Made by a program: the position numbers and the translations under genes
The notes under the pieces: model-generated
What the model was told of the DNA's origin: nothing
Database searches by the model: none
Seen by the model: only the letters and a program-made list of their open reading frames with translations
Origin: CAINVV01 sp963663005
GTDB lineage: Bacteria > Bacteroidota > Bacteroidia > Bacteroidales > Prolixibacteraceae
NCBI GenBank assembly: GCA_963663005.2
Contig: CAXXHH010000017.1
Coordinates: 1-64,000 of the forward strand
Length of the DNA stretch: 64,000 nucleotides
Reading direction: 5' to 3'
In this document: one piece after another, positions 1 through 13,419 of the stretch
How positions within the stretch are numbered: the stretch's first letter is position 1
Layout: every line of letters begins with the position of its first letter

Positions 1-1204
1 TATCGAGGTAAGGGGAATCTATTTGCTGAATATCACCCGTAAATACCATCTTGGTACCTCTCCTGCTCGGGTTATTATCGTCTTAACTTCATGTGGTGTA
101 AGATTTTGAGCTTCGTCTACAATAAAAAAAACATTGGAAAGACTTCTGCCTCTTATGTAAGCTAATGGAGTAAGCACAAGTTTTTCGTTTTTCACCATCT
201 CCTCAATTTTAAGATACTCATCGCTCATCGATTTAAATTTATTCTTAATGACCGATAAGTTATCGAAAAGAGGCTGCATGTATGGTTCAATCTTTTCCCT
301 CACATCGCCGGGCAGAAATCCCATATCACGGTTAGCCAGTGGTACAATAGGCCTTGCCAGCAATATTTGGTTATATATTTTGTTTTGTTGTAAAGCAGCA
401 GCCAGTGCCAACAAGGTTTTACCTGTACCCGCCTTTCCAGTTAAAGCAACAAGTTGAATATCGGTGCGCAACAAAGCATCGAGCGAAAAGGCTTGCTCAG
501 CATTTCTTGGTTCAATACCGAAGGTGCGCTGCTTCTCTACCCTCCTCATAACCTGACTATTAGGGTCGTAATGTGAAAGAACACTGGCTTTCTCGCTTTT
601 TAATATGAAGTAATGGTGCCCTTGGGGTCTCTTTCTGATCTTAAACTCTTCCACCGAGACGCCTTCAGGCTGTTCATACAATTTTGAAATTAATTGATTG
701 TCTATATTTTCTACAGTAAGAATATTTTTATTCAATTCGTCGATGTTCCGGACCTTGTCGGTTTCGTAATCCTGAGCCATCAATCCTATGGATTTGGCCT
801 TCATCCTGAGATTGATGTCTTTTGAAATCAGCACAACGTCAGTTTTGTTGTTCTTGATGCTGACATATTCGGCAATGGCTAGAATGCGGTGGTCAGGAGT
901 GTTTTCAGGAAACGAATCTACAATGTTTTTGGAAAAAGGTTTACCGGTCTCAATCATAAGATTACCGAGGTCTTTGCCTAAACTAACACCGGCAGTAAAC
1001 AAGTGGTCACCCGAAAGTTTATCAAGCTCACGGTAAATTCGCGGCATTGAAATTAATCTGGTCGTTCCCTTTCTTTAATCTGTCCAATTCTTCAAGCACA
1101 ACAATAGGGATAACTACATCATTGTCCTGGAAATTAAAAATGCAGCGGTAATCGTGTAGTAGTACATTGGTATCGAGAACAAAAATTTTTTTCTTGCTTT
1201 TCAT
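1..1204 (-). pseudogene. PhoH family protein with PIN domain, frameshifted and cut by window edge
   Basis: PIN-domain nuclease fused to a PhoH-type ATPase, a cytoplasmic RNA-metabolism protein. The gene starts at ATG 1204 (minus strand) with MKSKKKIFVLDTNVLLHDYR, which holds the first PIN aspartate. The ATPase part shows the Walker A GKAGTGKTLLALAAALQ and the Walker B-like FFIVDEAQN. Near 1045-1050 one extra C breaks the frame: removing it joins QINFNA to RIYRELDKL. Near 55-60 one missing G breaks it again, after which a second frame reads TKMVFTGDIQQIDSPYLD, the expected PhoH continuation. The gene runs off the left edge. Both shifts are single-base and the protein is otherwise well conserved, so I infer sequencing error rather than real decay. 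Domain assignment is firm; the cellular role of this family is poorly known. Confidence 0.85.
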
Positions 1205-1342
1205 CGGTTATCGTTTTAAAGTTTAACTTGAGGGGGCACTTTTACCAGCATCCATAAGCAATGATTAACACGTTGAGTATTGCTTATAGTTACAAAATAC
1301 AGGTAAAAGCTGCTTATTAAAGATAGTAAAATTTAGAAAGTA

Positions 1343-1375
1343 TTGTTCAAGTCCGATATATATATGCTAATTTTG
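1343..1375 (+). promoter_or_regulatory. promoter of the nitroreductase gene
   Basis: TTG at 1343-1345 and TAATTTTG at 1368-1375 (matches TAnnTTTG) are separated by 22 bases, close to the Bacteroidetes sigma-ABfr spacing. The start codon at 1390 follows 15 bases later, giving a short leader. Confidence 0.5.
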
Positions 1376-1389
1376 TCAAAAATTTTAAC

Positions 1390-1897
1390 ATGAACGCACT
1401 GGAAGCCTACTAACGCGGCGTAGCGTAAGAAGATACGACAACAGGGAAATACCTCAGAACCTTTTGGAAGAACTTATCAAATATGGGATGTATGCCCCCT
1501 CAGCCTGCAATAAACAGCCCTGGCACTTTGTTATCTTAAAAGACAGAAACGTGTTAAATCAAATTGCCGAATTCCATCCTAATGCTAAAATGCTAAAAGG
1601 AGCTGCTTGTGCCATCCTGGTTTGTGGAGATGAGGTAAAAGCCCATGACAAAGGTTACTGGCCGGTTGATTGCAGCGCTGCCACTCAAACATATTAATAG
1701 CAGCTCATGCCAATGGGCTTGGGGCGTGCTGGATTGGCATATATCCTCGAGAAGAACGGATAATGAATATGAAAAGACTCATGAACTTACCGGAACATAT
1801 CCACGCGTTTTCGTTGATATCCCTTGGATACCCAACAGAGAATCAAACACAACCGAAACGCTTTGATCTTTCAAAGATCCATTTGAATACATGGTAA
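1390..1897 (+). pseudogene. nitroreductase family protein, frameshifted
   Basis: FMN-dependent oxidoreductase of the nitroreductase superfamily, about 168 residues when frames are joined. It starts MNALEA at 1390, then the frame is lost between about 1405 and 1430, where the expected RRSVRRYDNR segment is garbled. It resumes with EELIKYGMYAPSACNKQPWH, the typical FMN-binding helix region. A second break near 1685 lacks one A of an A-run; joining frames gives AATQNILIAAHANGLGACWI, the second family signature. The C-terminal part reads cleanly to the stop at 1897. Physiological substrate cannot be deduced. Promoter lies just upstream, and folC follows after 40 bases, possibly co-transcribed. 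Indels are probably sequence errors. Confidence 0.8.
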
Positions 1898-1937
1898 TAC
1901 ATCACTTGCAAAACAGTGACAAGCAAAAACCAGAAAT

Positions 1938-3226
1938 ATGACTTACGCTGAAGTTATTCAATACATGTTAGATCAGTTGCCTATGTTCCATCGCATTGGG
2001 CATTCTGCATATAAGGCCAATCTTAACACTGCGCTATTCCTTGATAACTTTTATCAACATCCTCACAAAAGATACAAAACAATTCATATAGCAGGAACCA
2101 ATGGAAAAGGCTCCGTTTCGCACATGCTTGCCGGAGTTCTTCAAAAGGCAGGTTACAAAACAGGACTGTTCACATCTCCTCACCTCAAGGATTTCAGAGA
2201 AAGAATACGTGTTAATGGGGAGATGATAGCTGAATACGAAGTGGTAGACTTTTTTGAGAAAAGCCAGAAAGAATTTGCAAAAACCCAACCCTCGTTTTTT
2301 GAGATGACATCGGCCTTGGCATTTTATTATTTTTCAAAAGCGAGTGTAGATTTTGCCGTTATTGAAGTTGGCATGGGCGGAAGGCTTGATTCTACAAATA
2401 TTATCACCCCTATACTATCGGTTATTACGAATATAGACTAGACCACACCGATTTTTTGGGAGACACCGTGGCCGATATAGCCAAAGAAAAAGCCGGGATC
2501 ATAAAAAGCAACATACCAGTTATAATTGGAGAGTATCACGAAGAAACGTGGCCTGTATTCAAGGAATTTGCCAAACAGCATAATCGTTGACATTACCTTG
2601 GCGGAGGATGTCTTTAAGGCCAAATATTCCCTTTTCACGATAGATCAGAAACAAGTTTTTAATATATACCGCTATGGAGAACTAGCATTTCAAAACTTAA
2701 AAGTTGACTTGCTCGGGTTTTATCAACAAAAAAATATCTGTACAGCATTGGCAGCCATTGATAGTCTCCAAAAAACAGGATTTACAATCCCAAACGACGC
2801 AATTTATTCAGGTTTAGCAGAAATTGCGCAAAATACAGGATTGCAAGGGCGTTGTGCAACCAATTGGGCACAACCCGTTAATAATTTGTGATACGGGTCA
2901 TAATAAAGATGGTATCTCTTGGGTTGTTAAACAGATTGAATCTGTCCCATTCAGAAACTCCACATGGTCATTGGCTTTGTAAAAGACAAGGACATTACGG
3001 CAATTTTAAAACTTTTACCAGTAAAAGCCACTTACTATTTTACCAATGCCCAAATTCCCAGGGCACTTAAAGCAAAAGAAACTACGCAATTTAGCAATTA
3101 CTTATAACCTGGAAGGCAATAGCTATCCAACTGTTGAAACGGCTTTGGAGGCAGCCAAAAGAATGCTGGGAACGAAGATTTTATATTTGTTGGAGCAGCT
3201 CTTTTGTTGTTGCCGAAGTGGTCTGA
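1938..3226 (+). pseudogene. folC: bifunctional folylpolyglutamate/dihydrofolate synthase, multiply frameshifted
   Basis: FolC ligates glutamate to dihydropteroate or folates in the cytoplasm (Mur ligase fold). Seen in frame pieces: the P-loop HIAGTNGKGSVSHMLAGVLQ, TSPHLKDFRERIRVNG, VIEVGMGGRLDSTN, then LDHTDFLGDTVADIAKEKAG, the C-terminal-domain ICDTGHNKDGI, and the terminal GGSSFVVAEVV ending at TGA 3224-3226. Frame breaks are seen near 2437 (one T missing), between 2526 and 2590, near 2860, 2957, 3075, 3165 and 3187. Total length when joined is about 428 residues, normal for FolC. Seven or more small indels in an otherwise perfectly conserved protein of an essential pathway argue for sequence error, not gene death. 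Confidence 0.88.
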
Positions 3227-3254
3227 ATATTTTCCGAAAAAAGATGACAATATT

Positions 3255-3285
3255 TTTGCAGATAAAAAAAACGCAACTATATTTG
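3255..3285 (+). promoter_or_regulatory. consensus Bacteroidetes promoter of tRNA-Val
   Basis: TTTG at 3255-3258, exactly 19 bases, then TATATTTG at 3278-3285. This is a textbook sigma-ABfr promoter. The tRNA begins 33 bases downstream, so a short 5' leader must be trimmed. Confidence 0.8.
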
Positions 3286-3317
3286 CACCGCCTTTGAAAA
3301 ATAATCAAGGTCAATAA

Positions 3318-3391
3318 GGGAGCATAGCTCAGCTGGTTCAGAGCATCTGCCTTACAAGCAGAGGGTCGGGGGTTCGAATCCCTCTACTCCC
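3318..3391 (+). tRNA. tRNA-Val (anticodon TAC)
   Basis: Full cloverleaf: acceptor GGGAGCA with TACTCCC (one C-A mismatch in the arm), D-arm GCTCAGCTGGTTCAGAGC, anticodon arm TCTGCCTTACAAGCAGA with anticodon TAC, T-arm GGGGGTTCGAATCCCTC. No encoded CCA. The acceptor mismatch may be another base error of this low-quality stretch. Its own promoter lies upstream and a terminator immediately downstream. Confidence 0.95.
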
Positions 3392-3393
3392 AC

Positions 3394-3431
3394 GAAAAAA
3401 AGGGTTTCAGAGCATTCTGAAATCCTTTTTT
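3394..3431 (+). terminator. intrinsic terminator of tRNA-Val
   Basis: Ten-base stem GGGTTTCAGA / TCTGAAATCC (one G-T pair) with loop GCAT and a run of six T at 3426-3431. It directly follows the tRNA 3' end. Confidence 0.85.
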
Positions 3432-3447
3432 CGTTTAATCATAATCT

Positions 3448-4952
3448 AAGTCGGAAAAGTTGGGGGAGCCTGAACTTTTGGCTAATATTAAAAACAGATA
3501 ACCAATTAAGAATATACGGATCAGTCGGAAAAGTTGGGGAGAAAAAAATAAAGTTCTTTCTTTGCCTTCATTATGGAGCAGCAAAACGAAGAAGGATTAT
3601 CATTGGCCAAAGTAGTCTTACCAAGTGGCATTTTAGAGTATTTCAGCCTAAGCAATATTGTTCAGACAGAGGAAATACTTAGCATTTATCTAAATGAGAA
3701 GAACATTATTCCAGAGGAATATATCAATGATAAGTTAAGTTCAAAAGGTTTTTATGATGAGATAAAAGTACAGGATTTTCCTATACGTGGCAAAGAAGTA
3801 TACCTGTACATAAAGCGTCGACGATGGCTTAATGAAAGCACAGGGAATATAGTAATGAGAAATTGGGATGTGTAGCCAAAGGAACACGAATGACAAAGGA
3901 TTTCGCGGCTTTTTTAAAAGTTATATCTCGATACCAGGCCGGTAAGCTGTAAAAGCGTAGGTGATTATTTTGGGGTAAATGGGAAGTTATTAGAAGAACA
4001 ATATCGGGACCATTTGAGCGATTTCCACACTTGGGACCAATTAAGCCTGCCGAAGATTGGATCTTTTTCAAGACAATATAGGCCCCTGTTTGAGTATTGA
4101 TGAAACCGCCTTATCACAAGGAGAGCTATATACTGTTATTACTAATAAAGACGCCAAAGGCAAGAAGGGGGCACTTGTGGCTATGATCAAGGGAACCCAA
4201 AGCGAAACAGTGCGGGCTATTCTTGAGAAGATTCCTTTACGCAAACGAAATGTGGTTACAGAAGTAACTCTGGATATGGCAGCCACCATGGAAAAGATAG
4301 TCAGGTTTAGTTTCCCTAAAGCGAGTTGGTTTACCGATCGTTTCCATGTTCAAAAACTGGCTTATGATGCCGTTCAGGAAATGAGATCAAATACCGATGG
4401 GAAGCGATTGATCAAGAAAATAAAGAGATTGAACAGCAAAGAGATCAAACAGAAATATGTGTCGGAAGTTTATAGAAAATGGCGATACGCTGAAACAACT
4501 TCTTGCACGAAGCCGATATTTACTGTTCAAAGCCCAATCATCCTGGACACCTTCTCAGTGGTGTAGAGGAGAACTATTGTTTTTACGATATCCAAATCTC
4601 GAACAAGCCTATCACTTATCATTACAATTAGGAAGTATATACCACCACTGCAAGGATAAAGGAGTTGCCTTTACCAAACTGGCCCACTGGTATGATCGTG
4701 TTGATAAATCAGGATTTGAATCCTTCAAGATAGTAGCTCGCTCCATAGAAGCACATTATCTAAACATCTTAAATTATTTTGACCATAGAAGTACTAATGC
4801 TTCGGCTGAATCTTTCAATGCTAAAATTAAAGCGTTCCGTGCATCATTCAGAGGGGTGGGTAATGTTAGTTTCTTCCTCTTTAGATTAGCAAATATTTAT
4901 GCTTAATGATGGCCCCCAACTTTCCGACTGATCCCAACTTTTCCGACTGATC
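3448..4952 (+). mobile_element. insertion sequence, ISL3 superfamily (ISAon1-like)
   Basis: About 1.5 kb between tRNA-Val and the 5S rRNA terminator, carrying one transposase reading region. Terminal repeats: GTCGGAAAAGTTGGG at 3450-3464 and again within 3519-3538 on the left; inverted copies at 4915-4933 (one A shorter) and 4933-4952 on the right. Each end therefore has two copies of the GATCAGTCGGAAAAGTTGGG unit, 74 bases apart at left and 18 at right. The outer ends are my estimate; no target duplication could be fixed by eye. Confidence 0.8.
3573..4906 (+). pseudogene. ISL3/ISAon1-type transposase (N-region plus catalytic part), frameshifted
   Basis: DDE transposase of the ISL3 type. The first frame (3573-3872) is the ISAon1 N-region protein, starting MEQQNEEGLSLAKVVLPSG. 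ISAon1-type elements normally carry the N-region and the transposase as two reading frames, so one frame change may be natural. Further pieces: SCKSVGDYFGVNGKLLEEQY near 3950, LSIDETALSQGELYTV (first catalytic Asp) from about 4090, DRFHVQKLAYDAVQEMR near 4340, and STNASAESFNAKIKAFR (catalytic Glu) near 4800, ending at 4906. The frame changes near 3870, 3940, 4060 and 4470-4560; more than one cannot be natural. Whether the element is active cannot be judged until the sequence is verified. Confidence 0.82.
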
Positions 4953-4965
4953 CACAAATTGTCAA

Positions 4966-4998
4966 AACAAAAAAACCCCAGTATTACTACTGAGGTTT
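4966..4998 (-). terminator. rRNA operon terminator
   Basis: On the minus strand an 11-base stem AAACCTCAGTA / TACTGGGGTTT with loop GTAA is followed by a T-run. It lies just past the 5S rRNA 3' end and next to the right end of the insertion sequence. Confidence 0.8.
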
Positions 4999-5011
4999 CT
5001 GTTGAAAAAAA

Positions 5012-5118
<107 letters not shown>

Positions 5119-5271
5119 AAGTCATTTAGAATAGATACTTAGCTACTTGAACCAAGCGGCTTAACTGATCCTGCTACTTTCACGCTTTGAGCCTTGTTTT
5201 GTTTCTTGGCGCTTGCTACTTGTAGCTAAATATCTTAACACGATGGAACAAAATCTACTCATCAACCTTCG

Positions 5272-8160
<2,889 letters not shown>

Positions 8161-8432
8161 TTTATAAAAACCTAATTTCTTACATTTTTATGCTTCTAAA
8201 GTAAACTCTATTCCATCATGTCAAAGAACCTTATGTTATCTGATCATTTGCTATCGAAATTATGCCTAATTAAATTTGGTGGTAAATAAACAACCGAATG
8301 TTTTCTTCCTTCGCGGCTAATTACCATTTTTAGTTACTAAGCTACTAAGTGATTAAAGCCAACTAAGGTTTAATGCGTTCATATTTCCCTTTATTACAAT
8401 TGACATATTACTTTACTTACATCTCTGTTTTG

Positions 8433-8503
8433 TGGAGAATAAGGGAGTCGAACCCTTGATAGCTTGCAAAGCTAGTGCTCTAGCCATACTGAGCTAATTC
8501 CCC
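8433..8503 (-). tRNA. tRNA-Ala (TGC), copy nearer 23S, irregular
   Basis: Acceptor GGGGAAT / ATTCTCC, anticodon loop TTTGCAA (anticodon TGC) and a regular T-arm AAGGGTTCGACTCCCTT. The variable region is about three bases short, giving a total of about 71 bases, and the D-arm reads GCTCAGTATGGCTAGAGC. It looks like an indel-damaged or collapsed copy of the neighbouring tRNA-Ala. Confidence 0.75.
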
Positions 8504-8509
8504 TTTTTG

Positions 8510-8587
8510 TGGAGAATAACTGGCTAGTTGAACCGATTGACCCCCTGCTTGCAAAGCAGGTGCTCTAGCCAACTGAGCTAATCCCCC
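8510..8587 (-). tRNA. tRNA-Ala (TGC), second copy, irregular T-arm
   Basis: Regular D-arm GCTCAGTTGGCTAGAGC and anticodon arm CCTGCTTTGCAAGCAGG (anticodon TGC). The T-arm is disrupted: CGGTTCAACTAGCCAGTT replaces a normal CGGTTCGAATCCGTT. Acceptor 5' GGGGGAT pairs imperfectly with 3' ATTCTCC. The fault is complementary to that of the neighbouring copy, where the T-arm is intact. Confidence 0.75.
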
Positions 8588-8605
8588 GAAAATGTATTTT
8601 TTTTG

Positions 8606-8681
8606 TAGTCCCGCGCAGATTTGAATTTGCTTGACCCCTACATTATCAGTGTAGTGCTCTAACCAACTGAGCTACGGGACT
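8606..8681 (-). tRNA. tRNA-Ile (GAT)
   Basis: Acceptor AGTCCCG / CGGGACT, D-arm GCTCAGTTGGTTAGAGC, anticodon arm CTACACTGATAATGTAG with anticodon GAT. The T-arm GCAAATTCAAATCTGC is slightly imperfect. This is the standard spacer tRNA of Bacteroidetes rRNA operons. Confidence 0.88.
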
Positions 8682-8685
8682 ATGG

Positions 8686-8765
8686 TAGTCATCTCCCGCA
8701 GAGTTGATACTGCTGACCCCTACATTATCAGTGTTAGTGGCTCTAACCAACTGAGCTACGGGACT
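8686..8765 (-). tRNA. tRNA-Ile (GAT), second copy nearer 16S, irregular
   Basis: The same 5' half AGTCCCGTAGCTCAGTTGG and anticodon GAT are present, but there are two extra bases around the anticodon stem and the 3' acceptor half reads GCGGGAGATGACT instead of CGGGACT. Length is about 80 bases. It is probably a damaged or artefactual duplicate of the neighbouring tRNA-Ile. Confidence 0.65.
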
Positions 8766-8907
8766 TTTTTAGTTCCCCCTCGTGACTACTCACTTTTGTA
8801 ATTGTGATCAGGTGATTGATGAAGTGATGAGGCTTTTATTATAATATATGGCAAACAATCAGAAGATACGAAACACTCTTTCCCTCTTATCAACCCCTAC
8901 TTTCTCT

Positions 8908-10438
<1,531 letters not shown>

Positions 10439-10641
10439 ATTTAGATGTTTGATTCCTTTCAGGCTTGATTTTTAAATTTCAGGAATTAACAGAGTGTCCC
10501 GTTCACTTCTGTTGTTGTTTGCCAATATGTTCAAAGAACTTCTTTTATATACTTTCCGGCTTGCGCCTCTTTTCTATGTCTATTCTACTTTATCCTTCCA
10601 AATTCCACCTTCCTGCCGTAGCTTTCCGTTTTTTGGAGGTG

Positions 10642-10672
10642 CAAAAGTACTTGCTTTTTTTTCCTTTCCAAA
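10642..10672 (-). promoter_or_regulatory. rRNA operon promoter element, proximal to 16S
   Basis: On the minus strand: TTTG (10672-10669), 19 bases, then TACTTTTG (10649-10642), followed by CACC. About 200 bases upstream of 16S. Confidence 0.7.
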
Positions 10673-10737
10673 TCTTTTTGCGTTTTTTTTAAAACTTTTT
10701 TTTTCGTTCTCGCAAACCCTCTTTGTCAAAGCGGGTG

Positions 10738-10771
10738 CAAAGATACATATTTTTATTTCCTCAGTTCCAAA
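10738..10771 (-). promoter_or_regulatory. rRNA operon promoter element 2
   Basis: On the minus strand: TTTG (10771-10768), 22 bases, then TATCTTTG (10745-10738), followed by CACCCGC. Its spacer is nearly the same as that of the element at 10903-10935, so the two look duplicated. Confidence 0.72.
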
Positions 10772-10902
10772 TTTATTTCGAAACTTTTTTATCTTTTTTT
10801 TTACCTACTGTTAGCCAGTTCTTTAACTATCTAACTCCGATTCCCCTCTGCTTTCCTTCCAATACCTTGAAAGAACCTATACGCTTTTCGTTTTTGCGGG
10901 TG

Positions 10903-10935
10903 CAAAGATAACATTTTTATTTCCAGTTTTCCAAA
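10903..10935 (-). promoter_or_regulatory. rRNA operon promoter element 3
   Basis: On the minus strand: TTTG (10935-10932), 21 bases, then TATCTTTG (10910-10903), followed by CACCCGC as in element 2. Confidence 0.72.
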
Positions 10936-11009
10936 TGATCTCAAAAATTTTCTTGAAAATATCTTCGCTAACAGCCGTAAAAAGAACGTTATTATGCTGA
11001 AATGGGCTG

Positions 11010-11040
11010 CAAATATAATCCTGATTTTTGACTTTACAAA
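11010..11040 (-). promoter_or_regulatory. rRNA operon promoter element 4, distal
   Basis: On the minus strand: TTTG (11040-11037), 19 bases, then TATATTTG (11017-11010). Spacing matches the consensus exactly. The rest of the 10,440-11,194 gap is A/T-rich with T-runs, and I see no gene in it. Confidence 0.72.
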
Positions 11041-11194
11041 CGATTTTACCATGAATTTATTTTATTGCGCCCAATTTTATATATATTGTTTTACAAACGA
11101 GTAAATTTCTAAGATTCTTTCTTAAATTAGTTTCTTTGGTCAATTGTTTATAATTTAGCCCACTTATATTAACCATAATAAATAACATATTCTT

Positions 11195-11945
11195 GTGGCT
11201 AACAGTATTGTAATTATTCCAACTTACAACGAAAAAGAAAACGTTGAAAAAATCATCCGTAAAGTCTTTTCCTTGCCTAAGGATTTTGAAGTCCTGATTA
11301 TCGATGATGGCTCACCCGATGGAACTGCATCTATTGTAAAACAACTTACAGAAGTGAATTCCCAAATATCCTCCACATATCTTGGAAAGGAAAGGGAAAT
11401 TAGGTTTGGGTACCGCCTATATTACAGGCTTTAAATGGGCTATAGCGCATCATTATGATTATATTTTTGAGATGGATGCTGATTTCTCGCATAATCCAGA
11501 AGATTTGGTAAGGCTTTATGAAGCTTGTGCAGATGGAAAGGCTGATATGGCAGTTGGATCGCGCTACAAATCGGGCGTAAATGTTGTAAACTGGCCAATG
11601 GGCAGAGTGTTGATGTCTTATTTCGCCTCCAAGTACGTACAGATTTATAACCGGAATGAAAATTGCCGATACAACCGCCGGATTCAAATGCTATACCAAA
11701 AAAGGTACTTAGAGGCAATCGACCTGGACAGTATCCGGTTCAAAGGTTATGCTTTCCAAATCGAAATGAAGTTTACTGCATGGAAATCAGGATTTACCAT
11801 CGCCGAGATACCTATTATATTCACCGATCGCAAAGCAGGTTCTTCCAAAATGAGTGGAGGTATATTTAATGAAGCGCTTTGGGGAGTTCTCCAGCTTAAA
11901 ATTCGCAGTTACTTCAAACACTATAACAAGAAAGCGGTTGTGTAA
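11195..11945 (+). pseudogene. polyprenol-phosphate mannosyltransferase-like GT2, frameshifted
   Basis: Family 2 glycosyltransferase resembling dolichol/polyprenol monophosphate mannose synthase, which transfers a sugar from a nucleotide sugar to polyprenyl phosphate at the inner membrane. GTG start at 11195 gives MANSIVIIPTYNEKENVEKI and DFEVLIIDDGSPDGT. The frame changes near 11372-11388, then reads KLGLGTAYITGFKWA and FEMDADFSHNPEDL (DxD-like). An extra T near 11650 and a compensating indel near 11700 flank what should be ITGMKIADTTAGFKCYTKK. C-terminal FKGYAFQIEMKF and TDRKAGSSKMSGGI are family-typical. About 250 residues, full length. No membrane anchor is visible. Single-base shifts suggest sequence error. 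Confidence 0.82.
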
Positions 11946-13272
11946 ACCTCGGTTCGTCTCCTTCATTATGTCCATATTTGCGATAGGAGAGAATGTCGAT
12001 GAAAACATCCGATTTGAAATGCTGGCGGAACTCAAGCGCTAATTTGACTGTGAAGATCAGTGCTTCAACATCATCGCCATTGACGTGAAATACGGGAGAA
12101 CGGGTAACTTTAGCGACATCAGTGCAATAGGTACTGGAGCGGGCTTCAAGGTAATCCGTCGTAAAACCAACCTGATTATTAACGACCAGATGCAAGGTTC
12201 CACCCGTTTTGTATCCGGGGAGTTGAGACATCTGAACTATTTCGTACACAATTCCCTGTCCGGCAACAGCTGCATCGCCGTGGATAATTATCGGAGCAAT
12301 CTTACCAAAATCATTGTTGTAATGGTGGTCTATCCTGGCTCTTACCATACCTTCGGCCAAAGCACCAACAGTCTCGAGGTGCGAAGGGTTAGGTATCAAG
12401 CTCAATTTTACCTTTTCGCCAGCATCAGTGGTAATGATATTTTCAAACCCAAGGTGATATTTTACGTCACCAAGAGATATACCTTCCTCATATTCAGTGG
12501 CATAAAATTCTTTGAAGATATTTTTGTATGGTTTTTCCAAAATGTTAGCCAAAACATTCAATCTTCCCCTGTGTGCCATCCCAAAAACAAATTCTTCGAT
12601 CCCAAGTTTCGCGCCGTGCAGGATTATTGCATCCAGAGCAGGAATTAAAGCTTCGGTTCCCTCTAACGAAAAGCGCTTGGCACCAACAAATTTTCGATGG
12701 ATAAAGCTTTCAAAACCGACCGCAATATTTAAATGATAAAATATGTGTTTTTGCTGTTCCGGAGAGAAAAATTCACTGTTTCTGGATCGTTCCATTCTTA
12801 TTTTCAGCCAGTCCATGAGCTCAGGTTGGCGCATGTACAAAAATTCGGCACCAATAGACTCGCAATAAGTGGCCTCCAAATGCGCAATTATCTCTTTCAA
12901 CGTTGCATTGCCGATTCCAATCTCTTTACCGGCATGAAAAACGGTATTTAAGTCGGCTTCCTCTAAACCAAAGTTAGCGTAATCAAGGGTCGGGGAGTAA
13001 TCTCTCCTTTTTCGAACAGGATTGGTTCGGGTGAAAAGATGCCCTCTCTGCCTGTAACCATTTATGAGATTGAGAATTCTGAACTCCTTCTGAATTTTGT
13101 TTTCATCTGCTGCTGAAACGATCGAATCCTGGTAAGACTTTCTTGCCAGCTCAAACCCTTCAAAAAAATTACGCCACGACTGCTCTACATTACCCGGATT
13201 ATTCAAATAATCCTTGTATAATTCTTCAACAGCACCTATTTCCTGATTGCCAACAAGGGAAAATTTCTCCAT
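11914..13272 (-). pseudogene. sucA: 2-oxoglutarate dehydrogenase E1, N-terminal half only
   Basis: Thiamine-diphosphate-dependent E1 of the 2-oxoglutarate dehydrogenase complex (TCA cycle). Starts MEKFSLVGNQEIGAVEELYK at 13272. Seen: GVEFVFGMAHRGRLNVLAN-like segment (EEFVFGMAHRGRLNVLANIL), NPSHLETVGALAEGMVRA, IHGDAAVAGQGIVYE, and RKYGHNEGDEPRFTQPL. After FTQPL the protein changes to SCYSV and stops. The normal enzyme is roughly twice as long (about 900 residues), so the transketolase-like C-terminal half is missing. The break falls exactly where the opposite-strand mannosyltransferase gene ends (about 11,935-11,945). No internal frameshift occurs in the retained part. Either a deletion or an assembly misjoin; a lone N-terminal half should not be functional. 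Confidence 0.9.
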
Positions 13273-13419
13273 AAACTATTATTATTGCTCCATAATACGT
13301 TTGTTATGGAAATAAGTTTAAAACCAAATGTACTAAATGATCGGTTAAATCTCGGAAAAAATAAGCAATTTTAGCGAATAAATTCTACCTTAAGCTCTGA
13401 CATTCCTATTGATGCAAGT

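Noticed and set aside
1938..3226. folC as a true pseudogene
   Set aside because: All family motifs remain and only single-base shifts are seen; with every neighbour also shifted, sequence error is more likely.
3573..4906. Transposase frame changes as purely programmed frameshifting
   Set aside because: One change may be natural for this two-frame element type, but several changes occur and neighbouring non-mobile genes show the same kind of damage.
10465..11052. Reading frames in the rRNA promoter region
   Set aside because: They are A/T-rich and full of Phe/Leu from T-runs, and overlap the four promoter elements.
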